Source of the DNA: Campylobacter concisus
GTDB lineage: Bacteria > Campylobacterota > Campylobacteria > Campylobacterales > Campylobacteraceae
Reading direction: 5' to 3'
DNA length: 64,000 nt
Assembly (NCBI RefSeq): GCF_002913045.1
Contig: NZ_PPAF01000035.1
Coordinates: 434,001 to 498,000 of the forward strand
Positions within the stretch are counted from its first letter, which is position 1. Each line of letters begins with the position of its first letter. Below the pieces are notes generated by a model. That model searched no databases. It was not told the origin of the DNA and saw only the letters and a program-made list of their open reading frames with translations. Positions 1 through 8,719 of this stretch are shown here, piece by piece. The position numbers and the translations under genes are program-made.

Positions 1-160
1 GGCTGGCAAAGTAAAAACAGTCTCGCAGATGTTTGCGGTTGGATTTTTACTGATGAGCTGGCCAGGCGGAGAGCTTTTGCTCTGGATTGCTGTTGTGCTC
101 ACACTTTATTCTGGGTTTGAATATATCTTTGCCTACGTAAAAGCGATGAAAAAGAGCTAA
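1..160 (+). CDS. pgsA: CDP-diacylglycerol--glycerol-3-phosphate 3-phosphatidyltransferase, 3' end
   Basis: Only the last 52 residues are in the window; the gene starts upstream. The frame opens with A-G-K-V-K-T, the conserved GK-x-KT-x-x-Q stretch that follows the CDP-alcohol phosphotransferase core, then two hydrophobic segments and the basic tail KAMKKS. PgsA makes phosphatidylglycerophosphate in the inner membrane, the first step to phosphatidylglycerol and cardiolipin. The next gene is rseP, and pgsA-rseP adjacency is familiar in Campylobacter. Family identity rests on a short C-terminus, so it is likely rather than certain. Confidence 0.7.
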   Translation, partial: AGKVKTVSQMFAVGFLLMSWPGGELLLWIAVVLTLYSGFEYIFAYVKAMKKS

Positions 161-253
161 AATTTCTTTCGCTCGTAAGACCCAAAGTTTTTACTTGCAA
201 AAATTTTATATAAATAATCAAATCTTCATTTTCAAAATAAGTAAAATCAAGTT

Positions 254-283
254 AAAAATTTCTCCTAGCTAAAAGAAATTTTT
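254..283 (+). terminator. Possible terminator after pgsA
   Basis: A 9-bp AT-rich inverted repeat (254-262 with 275-283) has a 12-nt loop in the pgsA-rseP gap. It ends in T-rich sequence but has few G-C pairs, so termination would be weak. Confidence 0.3.
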
Positions 284-322
284 AGCTAAATGCCGTTTGA
301 GAGTAAATTTATAAATTTTGGC

Positions 323-328
323 TAAAAT
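323..328 (+). promoter_or_regulatory. Probable -10 box for rseP
   Basis: TAAAAT preceded by 'attttggc' about 30 nt before the rseP start matches the T-rich, -35-poor sigma-70 promoters usual in Campylobacter. The same 'ttggctAtaAt' layout recurs upstream of other genes in this window. Confidence 0.45.
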
Positions 329-358
329 CTCATCAATTTTTTCAAAAAAAGGTAAGTT

Positions 359-1468
359 TTGAAAGGCATTCTCTTCACACTGGCCCTGCTTGGCCTTGGG
401 CTTTATGCGTATTCGTTTTATTTTTTAGTAACTGTTTTAGCCATTAGTTTTCTCATATTTTTTCATGAGCTTGGCCACTTTTTGGCAGCAAGAACGCTTG
501 GCGTAAAGGTAAATACCTTTAGTATTGGCTTTGGCGAGAAAATTTACACCAAAAACGTTGGCGGCACCGACTACTGCCTAAGCGCGATCCCACTTGGCGG
601 ATACGTGCAGCTAAAAGGGCAAGACGACACCGACCCAAAGGCAAAAAACTACGACCGTGATAGCTACAACGTGCTAAGTCCGATAAAGCGAATTTACATC
701 CTCTTTGCTGGGCCATTTTTCAACTTTATCTTGGCGTTTTTCATATACATTTTGCTTGGATCTATCGGAGTTGAAAGACTTGCGCCAAGTATAGGCCACA
801 TAGCTGAAGGCTCGGCAGCTGCAAGTGCTGGGCTAGCTAAAAATGATAAAATTTTAGCAATAAATGGCGTAAAGATAAACGAGTGGGATGAGATCAGTAA
901 AAATGTAAAGCTTGAGCCAAGCACCATTTTGATAGATCGTAACGGCTCACAAATGACTATAAATTTAACGCCAAAGATAGGCGAGACGATAAATATATTT
1001 AATGAAAAGGTACAGCGCCCATTGATCGGGATCTCTCCAAATGGCGAAGTGATAAAAATTTACCACACTGGTCTTGCAGGCATAAATTTTGCCTTTAGTG
1101 AGACAATCGAAGCATCAAAACTAATCTTTAAAAGCTTTACCAAACTAGTAAGCGGAGCTGTGCCGCTAAAAGAGGTCGGGGGCATCGTGCAGATCGCCGA
1201 TGTCACATCAAAGGCCGCTAAGATCAGCCTTAGCGTGCTTTTAACCATCGTAGCGTTAATCTCTGTAAATTTAGGTGTTTTAAATTTATTTCCTATCCCA
1301 GCGCTTGATGGCGGGCACATCTTATTTAACATTTATGAACTAACTTTTAGACGCGAAATAAATGAGCGAGTGCTTGTTGCTCTTACCTACTGTGGCTGGG
1401 CGCTACTGCTTGGCATCATGGTGCTCGCGACATTTAATGACATTATGAGATTAAGTGGAGGTTTATGA
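359..1468 (+). CDS. rseP: RseP/site-2 protease family zinc metalloprotease
   Basis: This 369-residue polytopic membrane protease cleaves transmembrane segments, including anti-sigma factors and signal-peptide remnants. The zinc motif H-E-L-G-H lies at residues 36-40 in the first membrane helix, a PDZ-like domain spans about 140-200, and the second metal-site motif N-x-F-P-x-P-A-L-D-G-G ends near residue 319. The start is TTG at 359, chosen because an AAAGG ribosome site lies just upstream and no ATG precedes the first helix. It is shorter than two-PDZ RseP (about 450 aa), as expected for one PDZ. The stop overlaps the next gene by 4 nt (ATGA), so the two are probably translationally coupled. 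Confidence 0.9.
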   Translation: MKGILFTLALLGLGLYAYSFYFLVTVLAISFLIFFHELGHFLAARTLGVKVNTFSIGFGEKIYTKNVGGTDYCLSAIPLGGYVQLKGQDDTDPKAKNYDRDSYNVLSPIKRIYILFAGPFFNFILAFFIYILLGSIGVERLAPSIGHIAEGSAAASAGLAKNDKILAINGVKINEWDEISKNVKLEPSTILIDRNGSQMTINLTPKIGETINIFNEKVQRPLIGISPNGEVIKIYHTGLAGINFAFSETIEASKLIFKSFTKLVSGAVPLKEVGGIVQIADVTSKAAKISLSVLLTIVALISVNLGVLNLFPIPALDGGHILFNIYELTFRREINERVLVALTYCGWALLLGIMVLATFNDIMRLSGGL

Positions 1469-2103
1469 TGATAGTTTTAAAAGAACTACTTGAAAAGATC
1501 GAAAATTTAAGCAAAGACGTGACACTCATCGCTGTTAGCAAAAATGTGACATGCACTGAAGTAAGAGAGCTTTATGCGCAAGGGCAAAGAAATTTTGGCG
1601 AAAATAGAGTCCAAGAGCTAGCCAAAAAAGAGCTAGAACTGCAAAATTTTACTGATATAAAATGGCATATGATCGGCCGCTTACAAAATAACAAAATAAA
1701 TCAGATGATAAGTCTAAAGCCAACACTTTGGCAAAGCTGTGATAGCTTTGGAAGGGCCGTAGAGGTCGATAAAAGACTCGACTACAAGCTTGATACCTTG
1801 CTTCAAATAAACTCGGCTGATGAAGATACAAAGCAAGGTGTAAGCGTAGCAAATGCGGTAGAAATTTATGAGCGTATCCAAAGCGAGTGCAAAAATATAA
1901 ATTTAAAAGGTGTGATGAGTATCGGAGCGCATGTGGATGAGCCAAAAGAGATTCAAAAGAGCTTTGAGCTAACTTATAAAATTTTTGATAGCCTAAAGCC
2001 AAAAGGTGCAACTATCTGCTCGATGGGCATGAGTAGCGACTTCGAGCTAGCGATAAAATGCGGCTCAAATATGATTCGCCTTGGGACAATGCTTTATTTA
2101 TAA
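1465..2103 (+). CDS. YggS-family pyridoxal-5'-phosphate homeostasis protein
   Basis: A 212-residue single-domain PLP-binding barrel protein (YggS/PROSC, alanine racemase N-terminal fold). The PLP lysine is K26 in L-I-A-V-S-K, followed by the family stretch F-G-E-N-R-V-Q-E, then K-W-H-M-I-G-x-L-Q-x-N-K and near the C-terminus S-M-G-M-S-x-D. Members buffer free PLP and affect amino-acid balance; no catalysis is firmly known. It overlaps rseP by 4 nt and should share its transcript. The second ATG two codons in (1468) could also serve as start. Confidence 0.9.
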   Translation: MMIVLKELLEKIENLSKDVTLIAVSKNVTCTEVRELYAQGQRNFGENRVQELAKKELELQNFTDIKWHMIGRLQNNKINQMISLKPTLWQSCDSFGRAVEVDKRLDYKLDTLLQINSADEDTKQGVSVANAVEIYERIQSECKNINLKGVMSIGAHVDEPKEIQKSFELTYKIFDSLKPKGATICSMGMSSDFELAIKCGSNMIRLGTMLYL

Positions 2104-2183
2104 TTTTATCGCTTTTGCCTGATTTGACTCTACTACTGGGCTCAATAAATTTTTACTAAAAAGACTTGAGAAAAAATTAAAAT

Positions 2184-2753
2184 TTAATATTTAGCGTCAG
2201 CCAAAACTAGAGCAAAAAGTACTTTTACACCAGCTTTTTCTAGAGTATTTTTAGCCTCAAGTATCGTTGTACCAGTGGTTACGATATCGTCTACTAAAAT
2301 AACTGGCGCAGTGATCTTTTTTAGGATTTTAAAATTTCTTGGGTTATTTTGCCTAAATTGCAAATCCTTGCCACTATAGCTAATCTTACTGGTCGCATGC
2401 AGTGCGTGAAATATGGGCTTTAGATTTTTAGCCCTTAGCGCATTTGCCAAAATAGCCGTGTGCGAGTAGCCATGATGCACTCTATCATCTATAGGCAAAG
2501 CATAGACTTGCTCTGGAAAGCTAAAGCTTTTAAAAAATTGACTAAATGCAAATTTAGCTAAATTTTTATATATAAAATATCCGTGCATTTGGTGCTTGGA
2601 GTGGATGAGTTCTTTTATTTCAGAGTAGCCGTAAAAGCTATAAATTTTAAAGCCCTCTAGTTCTCTTACTATCGGGCTTGGCTCGCTTAAAATTTGTGAG
2701 CAAATTTTACAAAATGTATTTGGTGTAAAGCTCTTGCAAAACGCACAAAACAT
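2184..2753 (-). CDS. ComF-family phosphoribosyltransferase-like protein
   Basis: A 189-residue protein with an N-terminal zinc-ribbon (Cys3, Cys6, Cys15, Cys18) and a C-terminal type-I PRTase fold whose PRPP loop V-D-D-I-V-T-T-G-T-T lies at about 154-163. ComF proteins are cytosolic and in several bacteria support DNA uptake during natural transformation; the substrate is unresolved. It is the last gene of a four-gene minus-strand group and its start overlaps the upstream lipoprotein stop by one base. Confidence 0.85.
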   Translation of the reverse strand: MFCAFCKSFTPNTFCKICSQILSEPSPIVRELEGFKIYSFYGYSEIKELIHSKHQMHGYFIYKNLAKFAFSQFFKSFSFPEQVYALPIDDRVHHGYSHTAILANALRAKNLKPIFHALHATSKISYSGKDLQFRQNNPRNFKILKKITAPVILVDDIVTTGTTILEAKNTLEKAGVKVLFALVLADAKY

Positions 2754-3310
2754 TAGCTATTTAAAATAGCAATTGCTGTACGTTTGATAGCGTCATTTAT
2801 GATCTCAGTTAAAAATGATTTAAATGCTCCACCTGTGGGAATTAACTCAAATTTGGTTTGATTATTTGAAATGTTTTTAACGATGCTTTGATCGCCTTTT
2901 TGGATCTTAAGTGTGATCTTAATATTGCCTTTTGTATTATCAGTGCCGTATCCGCTCATATTTGCTTCAAACTCGTTGATAAAAATTTCAACCACGACTC
3001 CACCCATGCCATTTACATTTGCACCGCGCGCCATAAGCTCTTTTTTGAGCGAATCGCTAAAATAAGTAGCAAGATCGTTTTGAAGCACGACATATTCTTT
3101 TACGGTACCTTTGCTATCAGTGATCGTAGCAATGGTACTTTTGTTTTTACGGTTGTCATGCACCGCGCTTATATAGGTCTCAAAGCCACTATTTTGCTGG
3201 CTTGCAGCAGCCTTATATGGATCAAATGCGACAACACTTTGACTTGGTGCACAACCAGTTAAAAACAAAACAAAAAGTCCAAAAATAGCTAAAATTTTAA
3301 ATTTATTCAT
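2753..3310 (-). CDS. YajG-like outer-membrane lipoprotein
   Basis: A 185-residue protein with a lipoprotein signal (L-T-G-C, lipid Cys20) and no other membrane segment. The body alternates beta strands and amphipathic helices, with a Y-x-S-x-S-L-K-x-E-L-like region (YFSDSLKKELMARG) typical of YajG/DUF799-type envelope lipoproteins. The function of this family is not known. It sits 11 nt after another lipoprotein gene and overlaps comF by one base, so the group is probably co-transcribed. The YajG assignment rests on overall pattern. Confidence 0.65.
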   Translation of the reverse strand: MNKFKILAIFGLFVLFLTGCAPSQSVVAFDPYKAAASQQNSGFETYISAVHDNRKNKSTIATITDSKGTVKEYVVLQNDLATYFSDSLKKELMARGANVNGMGGVVVEIFINEFEANMSGYGTDNTKGNIKITLKIQKGDQSIVKNISNNQTKFELIPTGGAFKSFLTEIINDAIKRTAIAILNS

Positions 3311-3321
3311 CGTTTTTCCTT

Positions 3322-4044
3322 TTAAAGTTTAGTGATCTCATCGGCTACTTTTATCGCGGCTTGTTTAACCAAAAGTGCGATAAAAAAGTCAAACTGACCA
3401 GACTCTGAGGCCTCTAGCTTCTCCACATGGTGCCTAGTCGAGATAGGTAACGTTTTTTTGAAATTTATATTTGAAAGAATAAGAAGCCCATTTAGATGTC
3501 CATTTAAAATTTCTGAACTTCCCGAATAGCTTCCTCTAAGTTCGTCAAATCTAAAATCAAGCCTGTACGTGTAAGGCGATGTTTGAGTATCGACAACAAC
3601 GATTCCGCGAGAATTTAACTCACGCTGCAAAAACATGTAAAAAAGCACTTCAAGGCGTGGGTTTGAGTTAAAAACTGCAGTATTTCCTTCAACACCTGTA
3701 TAATATATCGATCTAGCGCTACTTCTAGCATCGACGATCCTGTGGAAATAAACCTTTTTTAATCCAACATTAGTATCGATCATATTTTTTTCCAAGCAGC
3801 AATTTATTGCTACATCACTTTTGTATTTAATACCATTTATAAAAAGACCATCGCCCCTGCCTTTGCAAGCACTGCAATCAGCCGGTATCCTCATAACCTC
3901 TTCAAAATACATCTTATCTTCGCTGTTTATGCTCGCACTTTGCATGCCGTCTATACCCTCACATGAGAGGCAAAGGCTGGCTTTAGCCATGCAGCCAGTT
4001 AGAAAGACAGCTGCAAAAACTGCTAATAATGTCGCTCTTAGCAT
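3322..4044 (-). CDS. Cysteine-rich envelope lipoprotein of unknown function
   Basis: 240 residues with a lipoprotein signal ending at L-T-G-C (Cys18). The first third of the mature protein is unusually Cys-rich: C-x2-C near residues 25-28, C-x2-C-K-G-R-G near 57-60 (like half of a DnaJ zinc-finger repeat), and a C-C pair near 82. The C-terminal half resembles the neighbouring YajG-like lipoprotein in pattern, with long helices and a strand rich in R-x-D-F-R-F. It overlaps the upstream tautomerase gene by 7 nt. I do not recognise the family; disulfide or metal binding is possible from the cysteine pairs. Confidence 0.6.
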   Translation of the reverse strand: MLRATLLAVFAAVFLTGCMAKASLCLSCEGIDGMQSASINSEDKMYFEEVMRIPADCSACKGRGDGLFINGIKYKSDVAINCCLEKNMIDTNVGLKKVYFHRIVDARSSARSIYYTGVEGNTAVFNSNPRLEVLFYMFLQRELNSRGIVVVDTQTSPYTYRLDFRFDELRGSYSGSSEILNGHLNGLLILSNINFKKTLPISTRHHVEKLEASESGQFDFFIALLVKQAAIKVADEITKL

Positions 4045-4268
4045 TTCACTTCCTTTTGCTCGTTTTGTTTTTTACGAAGATTTCTCACACTCTCTCCTGC
4101 TATACCGTAATTATTAGTGTCTATCTCGTCAATGATAACAACAGTATTTTGAGCATTTCTTCCTAAAATTTCGCTTATTAGTTTAGTGACTCCGCTTATC
4201 ATCTTCTCTTTTTGCTCAACACTTGGGCTATCGCCCTCTTTTGTCACACAAATTTTCACAAATGGCAT
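4038..4268 (-). CDS. 4-oxalocrotonate tautomerase family protein
   Basis: A 76-residue small tautomerase. The mature N-terminus is Pro (M-P-F-V-K-I), the catalytic base of the family, followed by the usual E-Q-K-x-x-M-I helix and a V-V-I-I-D-E-I strand. It also has the N-Y-G-I-A-G-E-S-V loop typical of DmpI-like members. The last 10-15 residues are lysine-rich. Substrate is unknown. The start follows an AGGAG-like site (gcgctcctt on the + strand). It is first in the minus-strand group leading to comF. Confidence 0.8.
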   Translation of the reverse strand: MPFVKICVTKEGDSPSVEQKEKMISGVTKLISEILGRNAQNTVVIIDEIDTNNYGIAGESVRNLRKKQNEQKEVKC

Positions 4269-4323
4269 AGCGCTCCTTTTTGCAAATTTAGTATTTAAAA
4301 TTTAATCAAAAACAAAAACCGAA

Positions 4324-4437
4324 GGCGGTAGTATCGCCACCTCACAATAAGGCGAGATATTTTGTGATGATTTTGAAATCTGTGACGTGAAATTTTGGTG
4401 CGGATAGAACACGTAGTTCATCAATCCAAAATTTCAC
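4324..4437. repeat. Structured spacer with nested inverted repeats downstream of lepA
   Basis: A perfect 12-bp inverted repeat (4387-4398 with 4426-4437) encloses a second stem (GAAC/GTTC around 4407-4419). A separate short stem lies at 4324-4338, and TCACAA/TTGTGA at about 4341-4376. No T-run flanks the large stem, so it is not a textbook terminator. It begins 33 bp past the lepA stop. Confidence 0.5.
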
Positions 4438-4470
4438 TAACTCTTTCAAAAGGGCACAAAAGATAAGCCT

Positions 4471-6261
4471 CTAGTCTATTTTTAAGACGGATAAGAACGC
4501 CTCCTGCGGCAAATTCACCTTTCCTATCGCCTTCATCCGCTTTTTACCCTCTTTTTGCTTTTCAAGCAACTTTCTCTTACGCGTAATATCGCCACCATAG
4601 CACTTGGCTGTGACGTTTTTACCCATTGATTTTACGGTTTCTCGAGCAATTATTTTATTACCGATACTCGCTTGTATAGCCACTTCAAAGAGCTGACGTG
4701 GCACAATCTCTTTCATCGCCTTTACAAAGTCCCTGCCCTTTGTCTGCGCTTTACTCTCAGGTACAATGATAGAGAGTGCATCGACCGTTTCACCAGCCAC
4801 TTTAACATCAAGCTTCACTAGATCACCCACGCGGTAGTCGCTAGGCTCGTAGTCAAAACTCGCATAACCTTTTGTGCTTGATTTTAGTTTGTCGTAAAAG
4901 TCCATCACGATCTCGTTCATCGGTATGTCATACTCAAGCAAAACGCGGTCAGTCGTGATGTAGTCCATCTTCGTTTGTATGCCGCGACGGTTGTTTAAGA
5001 GCGTGATGATATTGCCCAAAAACTCACTTGGCGTGATGATAGTCGCTTTCACGTATGGCTCAAGGATTGAGTCTATTTTATTGACTGGTGGCAGCTGGCT
5101 TGGGTTTTGGATCTTTAAATTTAGTCCATCTGTTTGAATGACTTCGTAGGTCACGGTTGGCGCTGTGGCGATGAGATCAAGATCAAATTCGCGCTCCAGC
5201 CTCTCTTTTACCACTTCCATATGAAGCAGCCCTAAAAAGCCAACCCTAAAGCCAAATCCAAGTGCAACCGAAGTCTCTGGCTCATAGCTTATCGAGCTGT
5301 CATTTAGCTTTAGCTTATCCAGCGCATCACGCAGATCTTCAAATTTATCAGTTTCTATCGGATAAAGTCCCGCAAAGACAAACGGCTTAGCCCTCTCAAA
5401 GCCACCAACTGGCTCTTTTAGAGGATTTCTTGACTGCGTTATCGTATCACCAACTTGCACGTCGCTAACATTTTTAAGTCCTAAAACTACGATACCAACT
5501 TCGCCAGCGCTAAGTGTTTTGGTCTTGATAGGTGCGATAGGATTTGGATACATGAGGTCAAGCACGATGTGTTTTTTACCTGTGCCCATAACCAAAATTT
5601 CATCATTTTTTGAAATTTCACCATCATAAATACGCACAAGTGCAAGCGCGCCAAGATAGTTGTCAAACCAACTATCATAAATTAGCGCCTTTGTGGGCTT
5701 ATTTGCATCACCATTTGGCGCAGGGATCCTCGTGATGATCGCCTCAAGTAACTCTTTTATGCCAACGCCTGTTTTTGCGCTCACTTCGATCGCTCCCGAG
5801 CAGTCAAGTCCGATGATATGCTCGATCTCGTCTTTTACCCTGGCAGGGTCAGCCGCAGGTAGGTCGATCTTGTTGATAACTGGGATGATCTCTAGGTTGT
5901 TTTCAAGTGCGATATAGACGTTTGCGATGGTTTGTGCCTCCACTCCCTGGCTAGCATCCACGACTAGCAGTGCGCCCTCACAACTAGCCAAAGAGCGGCT
6001 CACCTCGTAGCTAAAGTCGACGTGACCCGGAGTGTCTATCAAATTTAGAACAAAATTTTCGCCATTTAGTGCGTAGTTTAGGCGCACAGACTGGGCTTTT
6101 ATCGTGATGCCACGCTCTTTTTCGATATCCATTGTATCCATGATCTGACTGCTCATCTCACGGTCACTGACGGCGCCACACTCCTGTATGAGGCGGTCAG
6201 CAAGCGTGCTTTTGCCGTGGTCGATATGAGCGATGATGCTAAAATTTCTGATGTTTTTCAT
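4471..6261 (-). CDS. lepA: Elongation factor 4 (ribosome back-translocase)
   Basis: 596 residues, full length for LepA. The GTPase P-loop A-H-I-D-H-G-K-S-T occupies residues 11-19, G3 is D-T-P-G-H near 76-80, and G4 N-K-I-D is near 131-134. Domain II, EF-G III/V-like domains and the lysine-rich LepA C-terminal domain follow ([18 protein letters not shown]). EF4 binds translating ribosomes and affects initiation and elongation under stress. It appears to be a single gene, with 118 bp between its start and the CDF gene. Confidence 0.97.
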   Translation of the reverse strand: MKNIRNFSIIAHIDHGKSTLADRLIQECGAVSDREMSSQIMDTMDIEKERGITIKAQSVRLNYALNGENFVLNLIDTPGHVDFSYEVSRSLASCEGALLVVDASQGVEAQTIANVYIALENNLEIIPVINKIDLPAADPARVKDEIEHIIGLDCSGAIEVSAKTGVGIKELLEAIITRIPAPNGDANKPTKALIYDSWFDNYLGALALVRIYDGEISKNDEILVMGTGKKHIVLDLMYPNPIAPIKTKTLSAGEVGIVVLGLKNVSDVQVGDTITQSRNPLKEPVGGFERAKPFVFAGLYPIETDKFEDLRDALDKLKLNDSSISYEPETSVALGFGFRVGFLGLLHMEVVKERLEREFDLDLIATAPTVTYEVIQTDGLNLKIQNPSQLPPVNKIDSILEPYVKATIITPSEFLGNIITLLNNRRGIQTKMDYITTDRVLLEYDIPMNEIVMDFYDKLKSSTKGYASFDYEPSDYRVGDLVKLDVKVAGETVDALSIIVPESKAQTKGRDFVKAMKEIVPRQLFEVAIQASIGNKIIARETVKSMGKNVTAKCYGGDITRKRKLLEKQKEGKKRMKAIGKVNLPQEAFLSVLKID

Positions 6262-6379
6262 ATAAGCTTTACTTTTTACTAAATTTTGGGCTTTATTTTG
6301 CCTAAAGTTGATTTAAATGCCAATAAATATATTTTTATCATAAGCCCGTCACTAGAGCTTGGCTCTATTCTTAAAAATC

Positions 6380-7303
6380 TTAATGACAATGTCCAAAGTG
6401 CTCATGTCCTTCATCGTCATTTAACTCGCAGATGAGATCGTCTTTATGTCCAAGGTTCTCACTTTCAAACTGAAGCGTGACATGGCCGATGCCTGCGTGA
6501 GAAAGCTCGTGTTCGATGCGCTTTATCATCTTTGAAATTTCAGCCACGCTTAGCGCATCATCTACCACCACGTGGGCTATGAGCGCATTTGTGCCAGCAT
6601 TTATCGCCCAGATATGCAGGTCATGCACGATTTTAACGCCATCTACGCCCCTTATAACGCTTAAAATTTCATCCGTATCAAGCTTAAGCGGCACGGCTTC
6701 GATCAGGATATTAAAGCTATCTTTTAGCAAGCTAGCGCCACTTTTTATAATGAGTAGTGAGACAAAGATACTTGCGATGCTATCGGCCTGCGTGAAGTTA
6801 AATTTCATCACAAGAAGCGCTGCAACGATGGCGCCAACTGAGCCAAGCGTATCACCAAGCACGTGCAAATAAGCGCCTTTCATATTTAAGTTTTCTTTTG
6901 TATCAGCGCTTTTATGCATATAAACAGCTACGACTAAATTTACCACAAGCCCCAAAATACTAATAAAAAGCATCGTTTTAGCCTCTATCTCTGGCTCGTT
7001 AAAAAGCCTGATGATAGCTTCAACTACGACAAAGACTGCAAGTGCGATAAGAGCGATGGCGTTTATGAAAGCGGCGATGATCTCGACCCTTTTGTAGCCA
7101 AAGGTCTTTTGTAAATTTGCCCTTTTTTCTGAAATTTTAAACGCCATGAGTGACAAAAATAGCGCGGCAGCGTCTGAGAGCATGTGAAATGCGTCGCTAA
7201 TAAGCGTAAGCGAGTTTGAAACGAAGCCAAAAACGGCCTCAACTATCATAAACGTGAAAATTAGAAAAAATGAATTTCTAAGAACGCTCTTGTTGTGCAT
7301 CAT
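6380..7303 (-). CDS. Cation diffusion facilitator, zinc-type exporter
   Basis: 307 residues, six membrane helices and a cytosolic C-terminal domain. The metal site residues are D37/H40/D44 region (S-D-A-F-H-M-L-S-D) in helix 2 and H-V-L-G-D in helix 5, the HxxxD pattern of Zn/Co exporters of the CzcD/ZitB group. The tail is His-rich (G-H-E-H-F-G-H-C-H). It exports divalent metal in exchange for protons from the cytosol. Its start overlaps the upstream ABC membrane-domain gene by 26 bp, so the two are translated from one message. Confidence 0.88.
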   Translation of the reverse strand: MMHNKSVLRNSFFLIFTFMIVEAVFGFVSNSLTLISDAFHMLSDAAALFLSLMAFKISEKRANLQKTFGYKRVEIIAAFINAIALIALAVFVVVEAIIRLFNEPEIEAKTMLFISILGLVVNLVVAVYMHKSADTKENLNMKGAYLHVLGDTLGSVGAIVAALLVMKFNFTQADSIASIFVSLLIIKSGASLLKDSFNILIEAVPLKLDTDEILSVIRGVDGVKIVHDLHIWAINAGTNALIAHVVVDDALSVAEISKMIKRIEHELSHAGIGHVTLQFESENLGHKDDLICELNDDEGHEHFGHCH

Positions 7304-8162
7304 TATCCTTCTTTTGGGCGTCGATCCTCTTGCCTATATCTTTTAAATTTGAAAATTCCTCGATGAGCTTTGGCGAGTCGTCAAGACTGATGACGGAATT
7401 CCATATATAGGTCATCACAGAGTAGATGTGGCCGGCATTTGTCTGCTGCGAGCTTAGCACTATTATCGCCACCAAAAAGAGCAGCGAAGCGCTAATACCG
7501 ATGATAAAATAGCTCATCGCCTCCCTGTTTGAGATCGCTATACGAAATTTAGAAACGACGTCGTAGTGCCTATTTAGCGTGCTTTTGTTAAAAACACCTA
7601 TCACCTTTGCCTCTTTTTCTAGGCGGTCATTTAAGCGAAGATAAAGGTCGTCATTTTTCTTGATATATCTTGGTAAAAATATAAGAAAAACGATCATCAC
7701 GACAAAGCACGCCACAGCGACCTTTGACTCGACAAAAATGAGCATAAACGCTGAGCCGATGATCGAAATAACCGATGTAAAAAACATAGGAAAATGCGTC
7801 TCAAAGAAATTTACAAACTCTCGCGAGAGCGCTACTCTGGCGATGATGGCGGAGTCGTCTTTGGCATTTTGTTTTTCATTCATGATGACATTTACAGCAA
7901 GCTTTGCGTAGATATTTGCAAAAACTTGCGTATCCACACGGCGCCTAATGGCTCCTACAAGCCACGCTATGAGCACAAAAAGTGCGTAAATGAGGGCATT
8001 TAACGTATTTCCTTGTATGATTGCGTTTATCGCAAAGCCCGCAAATATCGGATAAGCAAGAAAAAGTCCGTTCTCTGCTAACACCAAAGCAAAGGTCAAA
8101 ATGAGATTTTTATTGTGCTCGGTCGCTATGCTCTTTAGCGTTTTAAAGGCGTTATTTTGCAA
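7278..8162 (-). CDS. ABC transporter six-transmembrane domain protein without ATPase domain
   Basis: 294 residues, entirely membrane domain: an N-terminal helix pair (L-I-L-T-F-A-L-V-L-A-E-N), a long loop, and four more helices, matching the exporter-type ABC TM fold. The coupling-loop-like segment D-R-L-E-K-E-A is present, but there is no Walker A, signature or Walker B. The protein ends in a charged tail overlapping the CDF start. No free-standing ATPase is nearby. It may be an orphan half-transporter or an accessory to the CDF exporter; role unknown. Confidence 0.7.
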   Translation of the reverse strand: MQNNAFKTLKSIATEHNKNLILTFALVLAENGLFLAYPIFAGFAINAIIQGNTLNALIYALFVLIAWLVGAIRRRVDTQVFANIYAKLAVNVIMNEKQNAKDDSAIIARVALSREFVNFFETHFPMFFTSVISIIGSAFMLIFVESKVAVACFVVMIVFLIFLPRYIKKNDDLYLRLNDRLEKEAKVIGVFNKSTLNRHYDVVSKFRIAISNREAMSYFIIGISASLLFLVAIIVLSSQQTNAGHIYSVMTYIWNSVISLDDSPKLIEEFSNLKDIGKRIDAQKKDNDAQQERS

Positions 8163-8216
8163 ATTTAATCCTAAAATTTTCGCGAATTCTAGCCAAAATT
8201 TATAAATTTTGAAAAA

Positions 8217-8293
8217 TTTTTGTTGTAACTCTTGACATTACAACAAAAAATCACTATACTTCGCTCATCGGTTGTAAATAAAAATATTACAAC
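8217..8293 (+). promoter_or_regulatory. Sigma-70 promoter with two identical operator palindromes
   Basis: -35 TTGACA (8232-8237) and -10 TATACT (8255-8260) are 17 bp apart, close to consensus. Two palindromes GTTGTAA-N9-TTACAAC surround it: one at 8217-8249 with 12-bp arms (8217-8228, 8238-8249) whose spacer contains the -35, and one at 8271-8293 with 7-bp arms just past the start of transcription. Their centres are 49 bp apart. A repressor would block polymerase. The Rrf2-family gene at 9469 is the nearest candidate regulator, by inference only. Confidence 0.75.
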
Positions 8294-8314
8294 ACAAAAA
8301 ACAAGGAGAATAAA

Positions 8315-8689
8315 ATGAAAAATTATCAGGTTGCAAAGATCACAAACGAGCCAAGAGTTGAGCTAAAAGAGGCTTTAAATTTAACTGGCTGTGAAGTATC
8401 TATAAACGAATTTGCGGCAAATGTGAGCGTGCCATTTGTCCATGCACACAAGCAAAACGAGGAGCTTTACATCATCACTGATGGCGATGGTGAGCTCTTT
8501 ATCGACGGCGAAGTGATAAAAGTAAGCAAAGGCGACGCGGTGCGCATAGATCCAGAGGGTAAGAGGTGCTTTAAAGCTGGCAAAAACGGCATCAAAATGA
8601 TCTGCATCCAGACAAAACGCGGTAGCCTAGAGCAATACACAATGAGTGACGGCGTGATAGTTAATGACGTAAAGCCAAGCTGGCTGTAA
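8315..8689 (+). CDS. Cupin-domain protein
   Basis: 124 residues forming one cupin barrel. Motif 1 is represented by P-F-V-H-A-H-K-Q-N-E-E-L-Y-I (metal-type His, His and Glu) and motif 2 by G-D-A-V-R-I-D-P-E-G-K-R (its His is replaced). A possible metal site therefore has fewer ligands than in classical cupins. It is preceded by AAGGAG and the operator-bearing promoter, and followed by an oxidoreductase gene 30 bp later. Cupin plus NAD(P)-binding pairs under stress-type regulators are common; the substrate cannot be read from the sequence. Confidence 0.85.
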   Translation: MKNYQVAKITNEPRVELKEALNLTGCEVSINEFAANVSVPFVHAHKQNEELYIITDGDGELFIDGEVIKVSKGDAVRIDPEGKRCFKAGKNGIKMICIQTKRGSLEQYTMSDGVIVNDVKPSWL

Positions 8690-8719
8690 ATTTAAAAAGC
8701 AAAATTTAAAGGAGAAATA

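Noticed and set aside
1649-2011. Antisense open frame within the yggS-like gene
   Set aside because: Shadow of a well-supported gene in another frame; the same holds for other antisense frames such as those at 10041, 18443, 30943, 42752, 53309 and 61964.
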